Assembly (NCBI GenBank): GCA_031267575.1
Contig: JAIRYN010000047.1
Span: forward strand, 1 to 64,000
Direction: 5' to 3'
Source: Synergistaceae bacterium
GTDB taxonomy: Bacteria > Synergistota > Synergistia > Synergistales > Aminobacteriaceae
Length of the DNA stretch: 64,000 bases
Positions 63,369 through 64,000 of the stretch are shown one piece after another. Position 1 is the first letter of the stretch; the number at the start of each line of letters is the position of its first letter. Below the pieces are notes generated by a model, which was not told the origin of the DNA, did no database searches, and saw only the letters and a program-made list of their open reading frames with translations. A program made the position numbers and the translations under genes.

Positions 63369-63869
63369 TCGCGAACTCCCAACCCCAAACCCCGCTTGAC
63401 GACAGCTAATTCAAAGAAATTGTACTCCCTATAGAGCGCATAGAGCTTTTCCCTGGAAAGTTTGAGACTATGTGTCTGGCGTTGTGTGAATGTTATTTGT
63501 CTGTGATAATGTCCTCTCATAACCCGTCAGGGAAAATGTTCTCATAAAGCAAGAACAAGTGGCTTTGCTATTTGTGAGAACATATAACCAAAATTCCTGG
63601 TCTAATTATAGGTACACGTTATTAGCAACAATCCTAAATGCTTTGAAGATGAGCATGATTTCATCTCAAAGTAAATAAATCGGAAAACTATAAATCGGAA
63701 AACTATTGAAGGCAACGGAGGTAAAATTATTTGCCTGTTTAGCAAGTATCGCTATAAGTGTAGCTACTATAGCTATAGGAAAAAGAACGCTTGAACCCTT
63801 TTTTTGTAAAGTCTTAGCTTCATTTTTTTCAATTTTGGGGATAAACTTCCGCTTCAAGAATATACGTAG
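63369..63869. other. Intergenic stretch with no supported gene
   Basis: Contains a 17-bp tandem duplication (ATAAATCGGAAAACTAT, ~63676-63710) and hydrophobic short ORFs on both strands (63706-63918 plus, 63666-63857 minus) that I cannot tell from chance. Confidence 0.4.
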
Positions 63870-63926
63870 TTATTTCCTCAGATGTAGCCATAAGATAGCA
63901 TATTATAGGTGCATCTGAGGAAATAA
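63870..63926. repeat. 15-bp perfect inverted repeat
   Basis: TTATTTCCTCAGATG / CATCTGAGGAAATAA around a 27-base AT-rich loop. No T-run marks it as a simple terminator; it could be a transposon end or a binding site. Confidence 0.6.
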
Positions 63927-64000
63927 TCCATGCTGCTCCTTCTTATAAAATTAGCTTATATTTATAGTTTACAGCGCTTATTTATGACTATAATGCCTCA

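Overview
The window looks like the chromosome of a member of the Synergistota. The strongest sign is a short C-terminal tail (Gly-rich, Gly-Gly-Cys, one hydrophobic segment, basic end) on the serine protease at 39961-41922, the giant surface protein at 48789-53393 and a gene remnant at 47581-47770. It matches the lineage-specific Synerg-CTERM sorting signal. Amino-acid and peptide use is prominent: a dipeptide ABC transporter, urocanate hydratase, an asparaginase-like protein, isoaspartyl dipeptidase and a tryptophanase/tyrosine phenol-lyase family enzyme.

Layout. 0-2.5 kb: end of a DUF4143 ATPase, a LysE exporter and a CapA-like protein. 2.5-8.2 kb: peptide ABC operon (binding protein, two permeases, two ATPases). 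8.7-13.5 kb: a small LacI-type HTH ORF with galM, then a YjiH-type membrane protein and urocanate hydratase. 13.7-14.5 kb: broken TnpB gene. 14.6-26.4 kb: housekeeping genes on the minus strand (der, asparaginase-like, LUD, TPR protein, cytidylate kinase-like, formate/nitrite channel, folD, wecB, a WecA-like transferase and an RpiB-Upp fusion). 27-36 kb: DUF2207 protein, iadA, a helicase with a damaged 5' end, an RluD-type synthase, ileS. 36-40 kb: tyrA and a PLP lyase, each behind a Tyr-rich leader ORF and an intrinsic terminator. 40-45.6 kb: subtilase, rlmN, histidine kinase, hydroxyacid dehydrogenase. 45.7-48.7 kb: decayed IS608-like elements and three tRNA genes. 48.8-59.6 kb: a surface protein with three 410-residue repeats, then a complete sugar-uptake operon (pfkB kinase, RbsA-, RbsC- and RbsB-like proteins, ManA-like isomerase). 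60-63.4 kb: another decayed IS608-like element and a DEAH helicase.

Three features stand out. (1) Two Tyr-codon-rich leader ORFs with promoter, ribosome binding site and terminator precede tyrA and the lyase; they look like a pair of tyrosine-responsive attenuators. (2) A structured 5' leader occurs upstream of three unrelated operons (8.06, 17.39 and 21.51 kb); its helices are kept by G-U changes that pair only on the sense RNA strand. (3) The whole window is full of short perfect tandem duplications (7-21 bp, plus 46-bp and 14-bp arrays). They are in frame inside intact genes but often frame-breaking in transposon genes; I saw no intact transposase here.
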